Source: Candidatus Gastranaerophilales bacterium HUM_9 (GTDB lineage Bacteria > Cyanobacteriota > Vampirovibrionia > Gastranaerophilales > Gastranaerophilaceae). From it: a stretch of 64,000 nt of DNA. Each line of letters starts with the position of its first letter. Position 1 is the stretch's first letter. The stretch lies in assembly GCA_002103075.1 (NCBI GenBank), contig DABG01000010.1, positions 1-64,000 on the forward strand. Direction: 5' to 3'. The translations under genes were made by a program, and so were the position numbers. This document shows positions 17,968-26,532 of the stretch, in pieces. Under the pieces are notes generated by a model, which saw only the letters and a program-made list of their open reading frames with translations, did not search any database and had not been told where the DNA came from.

Positions 17968-19311
17968 CTAATCCATAACCTCTTTCATGCACTCTAGTGC
18001 AACATCTGTCACAAAGTCCATATCAGGTTCTTCAATTATCAATGGTGGATTAAAATAAATAATATCACCCAATGGTCTTAGTAAAACACCCTTCTTCAAA
18101 GCTTTTTTATAAATTTGATAACCCAATCTCAACTTAGAATCAAACGGTTCTTTAGTTTTCTTATCCTTAACAAGCTCTATCGCATTAACCAAACCTATAT
18201 GTCTTACCTCACCAACATTTTTATAATCAGCGAATTTTTCATTGATAATATTATTAAAATAAACAGCTCTTTTGTTAGCTTTTTCAATAATTTTTTCATC
18301 TTTAAGTATATTCAAAACCTCAATACCAGCTGAACAGCCTAACGGATTACCAGCGTACGTATGAGAGTGCATAAATGCTTTACCTGTAACATAATCAGCA
18401 TAAAACGCATCATAAATTTCTTGCGTAGTAACACAAATAGACATTGGCATATAACCACCCGTCAAACCTTTTGACAAGCACATTATATCAGGTGAAACAC
18501 CTGCCCAATCAAACGCAAACATCTTACCAGTTCTACCATACCCTGTTGCAATCTCATCTGCTATTAAATGAACATTGTATTTGTCACACAACTCTCTTAA
18601 CTTAGTCAAGAATATCGGTGGATAAATCTTCATACCAGCAGAACCTTGTAACAATGGTTCAACCAAGATAGCGCAAGTTTCATCACCATGTTCTTCAAAA
18701 GTTTTTTCTGCAAATTTAAAACATTCACAATTACAATTGCCTCTACATTTACCACAAGGACATCTATAACAATCAGGAGCTTGAACCCTTGTAACATCCA
18801 TTAAAATAGGTTTATATATTTCAGAGTATAAATCACACGCACCAACTGACAAAGCTCCTATTGTTTCACCATGATACGCATCTGTAAGAGCCATAAACTT
18901 CTTCTTTTGAGTATTACCCGTTTGTTGATGATATTGAAAACTCATTTTCATCGCCATTTCAATCGCTGCAGAACCGTTGTCTGCAAAATTGAATTTACAC
19001 AATCCCTTAGGTAATACTTCAACAAGTCTTTGACATAAAGTAATCGCTGTTTTATGAGTAAAATTAGCAAAAATAACGTGTTCTAATCTATCCAACTGTG
19101 ATTTGATGGCATTATTAATTCTTGGATTACAATGACCTAACAAATTACACCACCAAGAACTCACAACATCTTTATAACATTTTCCATCTATATCATATAA
19201 ATTTATACCATTAGCATGGTCTATTACAATTGGAGGCAATTCTTCATAATCCTTCATTTGTGAGCATGGGTGCCAAATATATTTTAAATCTTCTTCTTGC
19301 CAACTATTCAT
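17968..19311 (-). CDS. bioA: Adenosylmethionine-8-amino-7-oxononanoate aminotransferase
   Basis: This is a 447-residue class III PLP aminotransferase that makes 7,8-diaminopelargonate from KAPA, using SAM as amino donor. Visible features are WHPCSQMKDYE at the N-terminus, SSWWCNLLGHCNP, the PLP-phosphate loop DNGSAAIEMAMK, the DEIATGYGRTGKMFA segment and the Schiff-base lysine in LSKGLTGGYMP. An insert near residues 180-200 (CYRCPCGKCRGNCNCECF) holds seven cysteines, more than the CYRCPFG loop I recall in Gram-positive BioA. It lies three bases downstream of bioD, in one operon. Confidence 0.93.
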   Translation of the reverse strand: MNSWQEEDLKYIWHPCSQMKDYEELPPIVIDHANGINLYDIDGKCYKDVVSSWWCNLLGHCNPRINNAIKSQLDRLEHVIFANFTHKTAITLCQRLVEVLPKGLCKFNFADNGSAAIEMAMKMSFQYHQQTGNTQKKKFMALTDAYHGETIGALSVGACDLYSEIYKPILMDVTRVQAPDCYRCPCGKCRGNCNCECFKFAEKTFEEHGDETCAILVEPLLQGSAGMKIYPPIFLTKLRELCDKYNVHLIADEIATGYGRTGKMFAFDWAGVSPDIMCLSKGLTGGYMPMSICVTTQEIYDAFYADYVTGKAFMHSHTYAGNPLGCSAGIEVLNILKDEKIIEKANKRAVYFNNIINEKFADYKNVGEVRHIGLVNAIELVKDKKTKEPFDSKLRLGYQIYKKALKKGVLLRPLGDIIYFNPPLIIEEPDMDFVTDVALECMKEVMD

Positions 19312-19313
19312 AA

Positions 19314-20012
19314 CTAATCCTCTTTAAATAATTCTTCTAAAACCTCTTTTTCAATTTCGATATCTTTTTCATCTTTTCCAACAGTAGCTAACACATTCAA
19401 ACCTGTAATTTTTTCAATCATATACAAATTATCTCTGTGCATAAAATCGTTTTTATCAAAATTGTTCAAAATAATTCCTTTAATAGGAATTCCACACATT
19501 TCTGTATATTCAACTGTCGTAATAACTGAATTAATCGTTCCTAATCCACCATCAGCAACAATTATAACATCTTTATTCAAATACTTAATCAAATCAGGCA
19601 TCAACAACAAGTCGCTTTTTTGTACAGCATCTCTTAATGGACAAGTTATTCCACCAGCACCTTCCATAAGCATATAATCATAATTCTTACTTAAATTCTC
19701 ATAATCTGTTTCAATCTTTGATAAACAAATCTCAACCCCTAATCGTTTTGATGCTAAGTGAGGAGAAATAGCTTCTTCAAAACAATATGACAAACAGTCT
19801 AATGGTTTACAATCCAATTTTGCAGTATCTACAACAAACTTACAATCTCCTGGGACAAGTTCTCCATCAGAATTTCTCTCTGCACCACTTAATACAGGTT
19901 TAAAATAGCCACAATTAAATCCATAATCACGCATTTTTTTAACCAATAATCCTGATATATATGTTTTTCCTATATCCGTGCCTGTTGCTGTTACAAATAA
20001 ACTCTTTGTCAT
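19314..20012 (-). CDS. bioD: Dethiobiotin synthetase
   Basis: The protein has 232 residues from the ATG at 20012. An in-frame GTG at 20024 overlaps the ribosome site GGAGGG and is rejected. The P-loop VTATGTDIGKTYISG is at residues ~5-20, with FKPVLSG next to it; EGAGGITCPL and the VADGGLGTINSV region follow. The enzyme carboxylates and closes the ureido ring of diaminopelargonate with ATP. Only bioD and bioA are present here. bioF, bioB and pimelate genes are not in the window. Confidence 0.92.
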   Translation of the reverse strand: MTKSLFVTATGTDIGKTYISGLLVKKMRDYGFNCGYFKPVLSGAERNSDGELVPGDCKFVVDTAKLDCKPLDCLSYCFEEAISPHLASKRLGVEICLSKIETDYENLSKNYDYMLMEGAGGITCPLRDAVQKSDLLLMPDLIKYLNKDVIIVADGGLGTINSVITTVEYTEMCGIPIKGIILNNFDKNDFMHRDNLYMIEKITGLNVLATVGKDEKDIEIEKEVLEELFKED

Positions 20013-20042
20013 AAAACCCTCCACAACAATTATAGCACTTTA

Positions 20043-20077
20043 AAAAAATAAAGGGTCAAACTTTCGCCGACCCTTTT
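20043..20077 (-). terminator. Rho-independent terminator of the SLH protein gene
   Basis: AAAAGGGTC pairs with GACCCTTT around an 11-base loop (hairpin at 20050-20077), followed on the minus strand by a T-rich tract. It lies about 25 bases after the stop at 20101. Confidence 0.8.
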
Positions 20078-20100
20078 AAGACTTGTATTATAAAATCTTA

Positions 20101-21498
20101 TTATTTTTCAAAAGTAACTTTCAAAGTTTCTTTTGGATTTAAGCTTGAATTGTTAGAATATTTTGGAGCTACAAGATATCTAACTTCATCAACAAATTCG
20201 TATCCAACACCGAAAACACCACTTGCTACGTTTTCAACTGTGTTCCATACATATTTACCAACAGTTACAAATGATGCACCGAATTTCTTAGCACCAGCAA
20301 CTGGTTGAAGTGAGAATGTGTTAACTAAACTATTAGATAATTCATCACCATATTTTTCAACACCGTTAGAAGTTAACAACGCTTGTTGAGAAACTGTTCT
20401 ACCTGCAACACCTAAAACTCTAGCTGAAGCAGAAAGAGGAGCTCCTACCAATCTAGCTACGAAGTTTGCATCTTTAGCACATTCTGTAGATGCTTCAAAT
20501 ACTGTTTCTGGTAATGCAGTTACGCAATCGCCGTCTTTAACTTCTTTAAATTGAACTTTGATGTAACCAGTATTGCCAACACCCGGTCTAACTACTTCTG
20601 ATACAATACCTTTAACCTTAGCACCAGCAGGGAATGTCTTACCTGCAACTGTTGCATCTTTTAATAAAGTAGCTGTAAATGTATCACCTGCATTAGATGT
20701 TCTAGCGCTTAATCTTTCATCAATCTTGATTAACATGCCACCACAAGAACCAGCGTTTACACGAGCAGTAGCTGCACTTGGGTTATTCTTCAAATATTCA
20801 CTTAATGCACCTACTAAATAAGTAGTTTGTTCTTTTGTCAAATATTCATTATTAATCAAAGCATTTTCATCAGGAACTGCGTTTAAAATACCTGTTGCCA
20901 AAACTTCGTTTGTTGCACCAACTGCCCAATTTGGAATGTGTTTAATTGCTCTATTATTAAATTTTGGAGTAGCAGTTTTACTATGAGCTACATCAAAAAT
21001 CTTAGCTAAAGTACAAAATACTTCTGCTTTTGTAACCTTTTGTTCTGGTTTAAATGTTTTATCTGGGTAACCAATCATAATATCAGCAGCTAAAGTTTCA
21101 TCAATAGCTTGTTTTGCCCAATATGTTGAAGGAACATCAGAATATTTATCTGTCTTTTTAATTTCAGACAAGTTCAAACCATCAGCCAATGTTTGAGCCA
21201 ATTCACCTCTCAACACAGGTGCTGTTTTGCTGAAATTACCATTTTGAGCAAACTTATCAAGTTCTTTCTTAGCAAAAGATTTAATTAATACGTTATCTTT
21301 AGAAATAACTGTTTTTGCACAAGAACATTTTTCAATTTTACCACCAATAATGCTACTTGTTTTTGCACAAACATCAACTTGAGCTTCTGAACCGAACAAT
21401 GTTGGGTGAGCATAAGCCTGAATTTGTGGTTTTTCGCAAGCCATTACTGATGAACTCATTACAGCAACAGATGCTAATAATACTAATGTTTTTTTCAT
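20101..21498 (-). CDS. Secreted SLH-domain envelope protein
   Basis: The protein has 465 residues from the ATG at 21498, preceded by AAGGAG. The longer frame start at 21540 lies in the promoter. It has a signal peptide (MKKTLVLLASVAVMSSSVMA). SLH-type repeats follow: YSDVPSTYWAKQAIDE with IMIGYPDKTFKPEQ, then HIPNWAVGATNEVLA. Next comes a beta-rich segment (ERLSARTSNAGDTFTA, VAGKTFPAGAKVKGIV) that recurs in looser form in the other SLH protein of this window. SLH domains anchor proteins to peptidoglycan-linked polymer. In cyanobacteria and relatives they sit at the N-terminus of outer-membrane proteins, though no clear barrel is seen here. Confidence 0.8.
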   Translation of the reverse strand: MKKTLVLLASVAVMSSSVMACEKPQIQAYAHPTLFGSEAQVDVCAKTSSIIGGKIEKCSCAKTVISKDNVLIKSFAKKELDKFAQNGNFSKTAPVLRGELAQTLADGLNLSEIKKTDKYSDVPSTYWAKQAIDETLAADIMIGYPDKTFKPEQKVTKAEVFCTLAKIFDVAHSKTATPKFNNRAIKHIPNWAVGATNEVLATGILNAVPDENALINNEYLTKEQTTYLVGALSEYLKNNPSAATARVNAGSCGGMLIKIDERLSARTSNAGDTFTATLLKDATVAGKTFPAGAKVKGIVSEVVRPGVGNTGYIKVQFKEVKDGDCVTALPETVFEASTECAKDANFVARLVGAPLSASARVLGVAGRTVSQQALLTSNGVEKYGDELSNSLVNTFSLQPVAGAKKFGASFVTVGKYVWNTVENVASGVFGVGYEFVDEVRYLVAPKYSNNSSLNPKETLKVTFEK

Positions 21499-21539
21499 AC
21501 TTTTCTCCTTTAGAAAATATAAAACTTCTCTTTTTCTCA

Positions 21540-21568
21540 ATTATATAAAATTTTTCTTGATTCGTAAA
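21540..21568 (-). promoter_or_regulatory. Promoter of the SLH protein gene
   Basis: TTTACG (21563-21568), a 17-base spacer and TATAAT (21540-21545) on the minus strand give a ~35-base leader with an AAGGAG site before the ATG at 21498. Confidence 0.65.
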
Positions 21569-21594
21569 CCAATTATTGCAAATTATGAAAACTA

Positions 21595-23100
21595 TTATTG
21601 ATTTTCAATTTTTCTCATAGTAGGGAACGCAATAACGTCACGGATAGTAGGAGAGTTTGTCAACAACATAACAAGTCTGTCAACACCCATACCCATACCA
21701 CCAGTTGGTGCTAAACCATATTCAAGGGCATTGATATAATCCTCATCGATAGACATAGCTTCTTCGTCACCATTAGCCTTTGCTAATGCTTGTGCTTCAA
21801 ATCTATATCTTTGGTCGATTGGGTCTGACAATTCAGAAAACGCATTTGCAATTTCCCAACCATTTACTCTTGTTTCAAATCTTTCTGTTAATCTATCATT
21901 ATCTCTGTGAGCCTTAGCTAATGGTGAGATTTCTCTAGGATAATCAATGATATGACAAGGTTGAATTAAAGTTGGTTCAACTTTTTCTTCAAAGATAGCG
22001 TCAATTACTTGACCCCAGTTCATATCATCATCAACTGCTACGTGAAGTTCTTTTGCTTTTTCAACAGCTTCTTTTGCAGTAAAGATTTCCATAAAATCAA
22101 TACCTGTTGCCTCTTTAACAGCACCTAACATAGTTTTTCTATCCCAAGGTGGAGTCAAATCGATTTCATTTTCACCATATTGGATTTTTGTTGTACCTAA
22201 AACTTCTTGTGCTACATAAGCAACTAAGTTTTCAGTCAATTCCATCATATCGTTGTAATCAACAAATGATTGGTATAACTCAATCATAGTAAATTCAGGA
22301 TTGTGACGAGTATCAATACCTTCATTTCTGAAACATCTGCTCAATTCAAAGATTTTATCACTTAATCCACCAACCATAAGTCTTTTCAAATGAAGTTCAG
22401 GAGCAATTCTAAGTGTCAAATCCATATCTAAAGCGTTGTGGTGAGTTATGAATGGTCTTGCATTTGCACCACTTGCTTGAGTATGTAACATTGGAGTTTC
22501 TACTTCTAAAAATCCCTTATTGTTCAAATATTCTCTAATTTTTTGAATAATCAAACTTCTTTTTCTGAATGTATCTCTTGTATTTTCATTCATTATTAAA
22601 TCAACATATCTTTGACGATATCTTGTTTCTTGGTCAGTCAATCCATGGAATTTTTCAGGCAAAGTTTGTAATGATTTAGACAAAATTGTATATTCTCTTG
22701 CCTTGATAGAAAGCTCACCACGTGGAGTTCTTCTAATAGAACCATAAAATCCCATAATATCGCCAACATCAACTAACTTAAGAGTTTTAAATTTATCAAC
22801 GTCCATATTTTCTTTGTGTGAAAAGATTTGGATTTTACCAGACGTATCCATCAAATCAATAAACATGCCTGAGTTTCTGATAGCCATAACTCTACCTGCT
22901 ACAGAGTAAAAATCTTCTGTTTCTTCACCTGCTGGCAAATCTTTGTATTTTTCTTGTAATTCAGCAGCTGAAATATCTTTTTTATAAGAATATGGATATG
23001 GATTAATCCCTTTATCCATTAATTCTGTCAACTTTTGCAAACGTCTTTGACGCATTGTTTCTTTTGCAGAAATAGGTTCTCTTGTAGTATTTTCTGTCAT
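21595..23100 (-). CDS. lysS: Lysyl-tRNA synthetase, class II
   Basis: This 501-residue enzyme charges tRNA-Lys. An OB-fold anticodon-binding domain (~60-165) precedes the class II core with motif 1 FLEVETPML, motif 2 CFRNEGIDTRHNPEFTM and motif 3 GMGMGVDRLVMLLT. Length is normal for bacterial LysS. A GAGGA site precedes the ATG. The gene lies between thiL and the SLH protein on the minus strand. No anomaly was seen. Confidence 0.96.
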   Translation of the reverse strand: MTENTTREPISAKETMRQRRLQKLTELMDKGINPYPYSYKKDISAAELQEKYKDLPAGEETEDFYSVAGRVMAIRNSGMFIDLMDTSGKIQIFSHKENMDVDKFKTLKLVDVGDIMGFYGSIRRTPRGELSIKAREYTILSKSLQTLPEKFHGLTDQETRYRQRYVDLIMNENTRDTFRKRSLIIQKIREYLNNKGFLEVETPMLHTQASGANARPFITHHNALDMDLTLRIAPELHLKRLMVGGLSDKIFELSRCFRNEGIDTRHNPEFTMIELYQSFVDYNDMMELTENLVAYVAQEVLGTTKIQYGENEIDLTPPWDRKTMLGAVKEATGIDFMEIFTAKEAVEKAKELHVAVDDDMNWGQVIDAIFEEKVEPTLIQPCHIIDYPREISPLAKAHRDNDRLTERFETRVNGWEIANAFSELSDPIDQRYRFEAQALAKANGDEEAMSIDEDYINALEYGLAPTGGMGMGVDRLVMLLTNSPTIRDVIAFPTMRKIENQ

Positions 23101-23156
23101 TATTTTATCCTCATTTTAACTAATTTATATATTTTAATTCTAACATAAATAAATAT

Positions 23157-24083
23157 TTATACGTTAAAATGATTGTAACATTTATCTATATTGTCAATTA
23201 TTATTGTTTTTTTGTTCATATTTAATTGAAGAACAGGACTTCCCAATTTTACCACACCAATTTCATACCAAGAATTTAATTTTGGTAACAAACTTTTTGG
23301 AACAGTTGCCACGAGCTGATAATCCTCTCCACCATACAATATTTTTTCTATATAATTATCTGGGAAAAGTTCTTTTAATTTAGCATCGAATTTTATCTTA
23401 TCAAAATCAACCACCAATGTTTTTTTACTTGCTTTCGCTATCTTATAAAGAGCATCAACAAGTCCATCTGATGTATCCATCATTGCATAAGGTTCATCAA
23501 TATTTTTTGATATAAGTTGAGATTCATTTAATTTTGCACAAGGTGATATATGAGCTTCTATAAGCGAATTTTGTTGAGCATTGCCATTTAATAATAACTC
23601 TAAACCACCTGAACTTGAACCGTGAAATCCTGTTGTCACGATTATTTGGTCTTCTTGAGCATCTGCTCTTGACGATATCTTACAATCAGACGTCAGACCA
23701 ATAGCACAAATAGAAACAACTATTTTATCAGAACCTGTTATATCACCACCAATTATTTCTACATTATCATATAAATCAAGTGCTTTCTTTGTGCCTGTAT
23801 AAAACTCTTTTATAAAATCTTTTGAAGTTTCAGATGGCAAAGAAAGTGCAATAGAAACATATCTAGGAACAGCACCTGAAGCCGTTACATCACTTATATT
23901 AACCATTATAGATTTATAACCTAATTGAGCAGGAGTAAAATAATCCATCTTAAAATGAACATCTTCTACAAGACTATCTTGAGTAACTACTATTCCTAAA
24001 TCTTTTAGGTACGCACAATCATCACCAATATATTTGTCACCTATAATCAATTTTATCGTTTCTAAAAAAAGTTGTTCTTTCAT
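23157..24083 (-). CDS. thiL: Thiamine-monophosphate kinase
   Basis: The 308-residue protein belongs to the PurM/ThiL superfamily. Visible motifs are IGDDCAYLKD near the N-terminus, TQDSLVEDVHF, the GYKSIMVNISDVTASGA loop, GGDITGSD and MDTSDGLVDAL. It phosphorylates TMP to thiamine diphosphate. No ribosome site is seen; a TGTTAAAAT extended -10 box ends six bases before the ATG, suggesting a leaderless mRNA. lysS follows 56 bases downstream. Confidence 0.93.
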   Translation of the reverse strand: MKEQLFLETIKLIIGDKYIGDDCAYLKDLGIVVTQDSLVEDVHFKMDYFTPAQLGYKSIMVNISDVTASGAVPRYVSIALSLPSETSKDFIKEFYTGTKKALDLYDNVEIIGGDITGSDKIVVSICAIGLTSDCKISSRADAQEDQIIVTTGFHGSSSGGLELLLNGNAQQNSLIEAHISPCAKLNESQLISKNIDEPYAMMDTSDGLVDALYKIAKASKKTLVVDFDKIKFDAKLKELFPDNYIEKILYGGEDYQLVATVPKSLLPKLNSWYEIGVVKLGSPVLQLNMNKKTIIIDNIDKCYNHFNV

Positions 24084-24089
24084 AGGATT

Positions 24090-24098
24090 ATTTTAACA
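24090..24098 (-). promoter_or_regulatory. Extended -10 box directly before thiL (leaderless start)
   Basis: TG-T-TAAAAT on the minus strand ends six bases before the ATG at 24083. The predicted start of transcription is the A of the ATG. Confidence 0.55.
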
Positions 24099-24116
24099 AA
24101 AAACTTTAGATATCAA

Positions 24117-24152
24117 AAGTCGGGCTGAGGAATAAATTCCTCAGCCCGACTT
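24117..24152 (-). terminator. Strong hairpin terminator with a 16-bp perfect stem
   Basis: AAGTCGGGCTGAGGAA pairs perfectly with its complement around a four-base loop. On the minus strand it is followed by TTTTGATAT, and it lies ~40 bases after the stop of the acidic protein gene. It insulates thiL from that gene. Confidence 0.8.
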
Positions 24153-24190
24153 ACAACTTTTTTCTCTACCGAATTTGATATATTACTATA

Positions 24191-24724
24191 TTATACTTCT
24201 TTATTATTGATTGCGTACATAAATGCATCAAAGAATCCTTCAGGAGCGTCTTTTGGCAAACTTTCGATAATTGAACTATATGTTTGACCACCATTTGAAA
24301 TTCTTGTTGCAGAACCATTGTTGAAAGCTGTTAATGTTTGAGCAACAACTTCTGGTTCATCTTCAAAAATTTCATCAAGTTCAGCTAAATTAAATCCAGC
24401 TTCTTCCATCGCATTTATTGCTGTAAGAGTAGACTCTGCAACTTTTGCTTCTGTTTGAGAAACACCTGCTTCTTCAAACATAAACGCTAAATCTTCATCA
24501 GAGAAAACTGGAGAATTAGACTCTACAGGCTTAGAAAAAGATGCTCCAAACACTTCATTTGTATCAATACCTTTTTCTAACAAATCCTCTGATGGAACTT
24601 CTGTAGGAGCTTCTGTTCCGAAAGTAGAGGTAACGTATTCTTTTTCATTAGTATTATCTGTTGAATTAACATCATTTGATTTATTAAAAGCAGATGTAAA
24701 AAATCTAATATCGAAAGAACCCAT
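24191..24724 (-). CDS. Acidic protein of unknown function
   Basis: This 177-residue protein is strongly acidic, low in complexity in its first half (many S, T, N, E), with no signal peptide or membrane segment. The second half looks helical (DEDLAFMFEEAGVSQTEAKV, then NAMEEAGFNLAELDEIFEDE). The gene is single, with its own strong terminator. I do not recognise the family. The composition suggests a regulatory or secreted-effector-like protein, but nothing in the sequence decides that. Confidence 0.6.
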   Translation of the reverse strand: MGSFDIRFFTSAFNKSNDVNSTDNTNEKEYVTSTFGTEAPTEVPSEDLLEKGIDTNEVFGASFSKPVESNSPVFSDEDLAFMFEEAGVSQTEAKVAESTLTAINAMEEAGFNLAELDEIFEDEPEVVAQTLTAFNNGSATRISNGGQTYSSIIESLPKDAPEGFFDAFMYAINNKEV

Positions 24725-24876
24725 TTATATTCTCCTATTCCTTGTTTTATTTCCTGTGTATATATAAAGTATATCCAAACAAAAAAATTGCCTTTTTGTT
24801 TTGCATGTTGTTAACAAATGTTACAAAAAGAGCTAAAATCCTTTTATATAGTATCATTTAATACTCTGTAAAAATT

Positions 24877-24912
24877 TCGACACTTGAAAAAGTGTACTAC
24901 ATATAGTACACT
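24877..24912 (+). promoter_or_regulatory. Operator and probable promoter of the HigA-like antitoxin gene
   Basis: A perfect inverted repeat AGTGTACT-ACATAT-AGTACACT spans 24891-24912, 39 bases before the ATG at 24952. A TATAGT -10 candidate lies inside it, with TCGACA 19 bases upstream as possible -35. This fits autoregulation by the helix-turn-helix protein. Confidence 0.6.
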
Positions 24913-24951
24913 GCAAATATGAAATTGTTAAATATGTGAAAGGACAACACA

Positions 24952-25254
24952 ATGGGTAAATTTGAAAATTTTGATATAGATAATGAAATCATGGAAAATT
25001 TAAAAACCGATGAAGATATAAAAGAATGGTTATCACTTAGCCTTGAAGATTATATGAATGACGGTGATTTAAACTCTTTTGTAAATGCCTTAGAATATGT
25101 TGTCAGAAAAAAAGAAAATATTTCTATTATCTCAAAAAACACAGGAATATCACGTAGCAATTTATATGCTATATTCAATGGGAATGTAACACCACAATTT
25201 AATACCATTTTAAAATTATTAAAAGAACTCGGCTACAAACTTAAAATTGCCTAA
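24952..25254 (+). CDS. HigA-like antitoxin (addiction-module antidote family), solitary
   Basis: The protein has 100 residues. The N-terminal part (FDIDNEIMENLKTDEDIKEW) and the C-terminal HTH (IISKNTGISRSNLYAIFNGN, then NTILKLLKELGYKLKI) match the putative addiction-module antidote family, whose toxin is usually a RelE/HigB protein just upstream. No such toxin gene is present. Its stop overlaps the stop of the convergent RES-domain gene by two bases. An AAAGGA ribosome site and an inverted-repeat operator precede the start. It may be an orphan regulator or may have a new partner. Confidence 0.8.
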   Translation: MGKFENFDIDNEIMENLKTDEDIKEWLSLSLEDYMNDGDLNSFVNALEYVVRKKENISIISKNTGISRSNLYAIFNGNVTPQFNTILKLLKELGYKLKIA

Positions 25255-26441
25255 ATCCTATCATAGCTATAGTTAGGGGTTATGGAATAAGTTTCAGCTT
25301 TCTTAAGTTCAAGTTTTGGTGGTTGAGGAAAATATGGACTATCATTTCCTAAACATTCTTGCTTGTTGAAAAATAGAACTATACATTTATTTCCACGAAC
25401 TTTTGCACTTTCATAGATAATCGCATCAACTCCTAAGATTGTTTTACAATACTCTGCAAACACTTGGATTGGAGCATATCTAATTGAAGCAAAATCGCTC
25501 ACAGGCAAAACAAGTTGTTTATTTAGATAGTGGTAAAAATGATACATCTCTGCTTCTCTATAATGCTCTGTATCAAAGAAACTTGGACATTTTAGACCTT
25601 TTATTTTTGTCAAATCAAGACAGTTAAAAGTTTGTAAAGTCTTAAATTCAGCACAAACTGTATAGCTTGAAGACTTTGTTGTTGATTCTCTCAATGCAAC
25701 ATCTTTTTTAAACGCACCATAAAAAACAGAGATTCCCTCAGCACTCATACGGTTTGCTTTTGCAAGATTGTCTGGTGGTGATACAAGTTCTTCAACGTTT
25801 GTTTTAATATCTTCTTTCTTGTTGAAGGCACGACATCTGAATAGGGTTGTATTACTAGGTAAATCGTGAATCATGTTGTAGTTTTTTAAGTCAGACGCTA
25901 TGTTATCAAGAATTTCAAGAGGTGATAATACACCTGAATCTGATGAAGATTTTTCTGAAAAGAACATGTATCTAGATTTATGTTTTATAAGGTTTGAGAA
26001 CCTTTGCCAAGAGTATTTTAAAGATTCATCAATATCTAGACCATAAGGGTCTGATTTACACCACGTCTTTTCCTGAATTACGGGTTTTAAGTCGTTTATC
26101 AACTTTGAATTAAAATCTATACCTAATTTATCAGCGATTGTTTGCAAGATATCTTCTGTATCATAGATTGCACAAATATCACCGTTGTAGACTTGTTCAC
26201 CATAATTATTTACATCTTCATAGTAGAAATTAATTGTTTCCATAATCTTTTTCGTGAACAATTCCATCGAAATAGATTTTTTTGATTGACCACAATAAGA
26301 ACAAACTTCTTCAGATGTAGCATTTTCGATAATCCAATTTTTAAGATATTCATCATTTATGCAATCAGCACAGATATAGCCTTCGATATCAACAAATCCT
26401 CTATCTTCAAATTCAATTTGTTTATCCTTGTCGTAACCCAT
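25251..26441 (-). CDS. RES-domain protein with zinc-finger N-terminus
   Basis: The 396-residue protein begins with a CxxC...CxxC pair (ICADC at ~24 and CSYCGQ at ~47), likely one zinc site, followed by a helical region. This resembles the N-terminal domains attached to some RES proteins. Residues ~205-360 carry the RES pattern: TLFRCRAF, NRMSAEGISVFYGAFKKDVALRE with conserved Arg and Glu, and a later Y/S-rich strand. RES toxins of the ParT/MbcT/Xre-RES type modify or degrade NAD+ or a nucleotide substrate. The gene converges on the HigA-like gene. Its first codons lie in a 76-bp repeat found again at 28.4 kb. Confidence 0.7.
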   Translation of the reverse strand: MGYDKDKQIEFEDRGFVDIEGYICADCINDEYLKNWIIENATSEEVCSYCGQSKKSISMELFTKKIMETINFYYEDVNNYGEQVYNGDICAIYDTEDILQTIADKLGIDFNSKLINDLKPVIQEKTWCKSDPYGLDIDESLKYSWQRFSNLIKHKSRYMFFSEKSSSDSGVLSPLEILDNIASDLKNYNMIHDLPSNTTLFRCRAFNKKEDIKTNVEELVSPPDNLAKANRMSAEGISVFYGAFKKDVALRESTTKSSSYTVCAEFKTLQTFNCLDLTKIKGLKCPSFFDTEHYREAEMYHFYHYLNKQLVLPVSDFASIRYAPIQVFAEYCKTILGVDAIIYESAKVRGNKCIVLFFNKQECLGNDSPYFPQPPKLELKKAETYSITPNYSYDRI

Positions 26442-26495
26442 AAAAAAACCTTTATCTATGACTATTTAAACAAATTTTTCTAATTTATGCAAGGA
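26420..26495. repeat. 76-bp direct repeat, copy A (start of the RES gene)
   Basis: Copy A and copy B (28359-28434) differ at about nine positions. The copy holds the first seven codons (MGYDKDK) and upstream leader of the RES gene. See copy B. Confidence 0.85.
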
Positions 26496-26532
26496 TTATT
26501 TAACTATATAATAATAAAAACGAATACTAATA

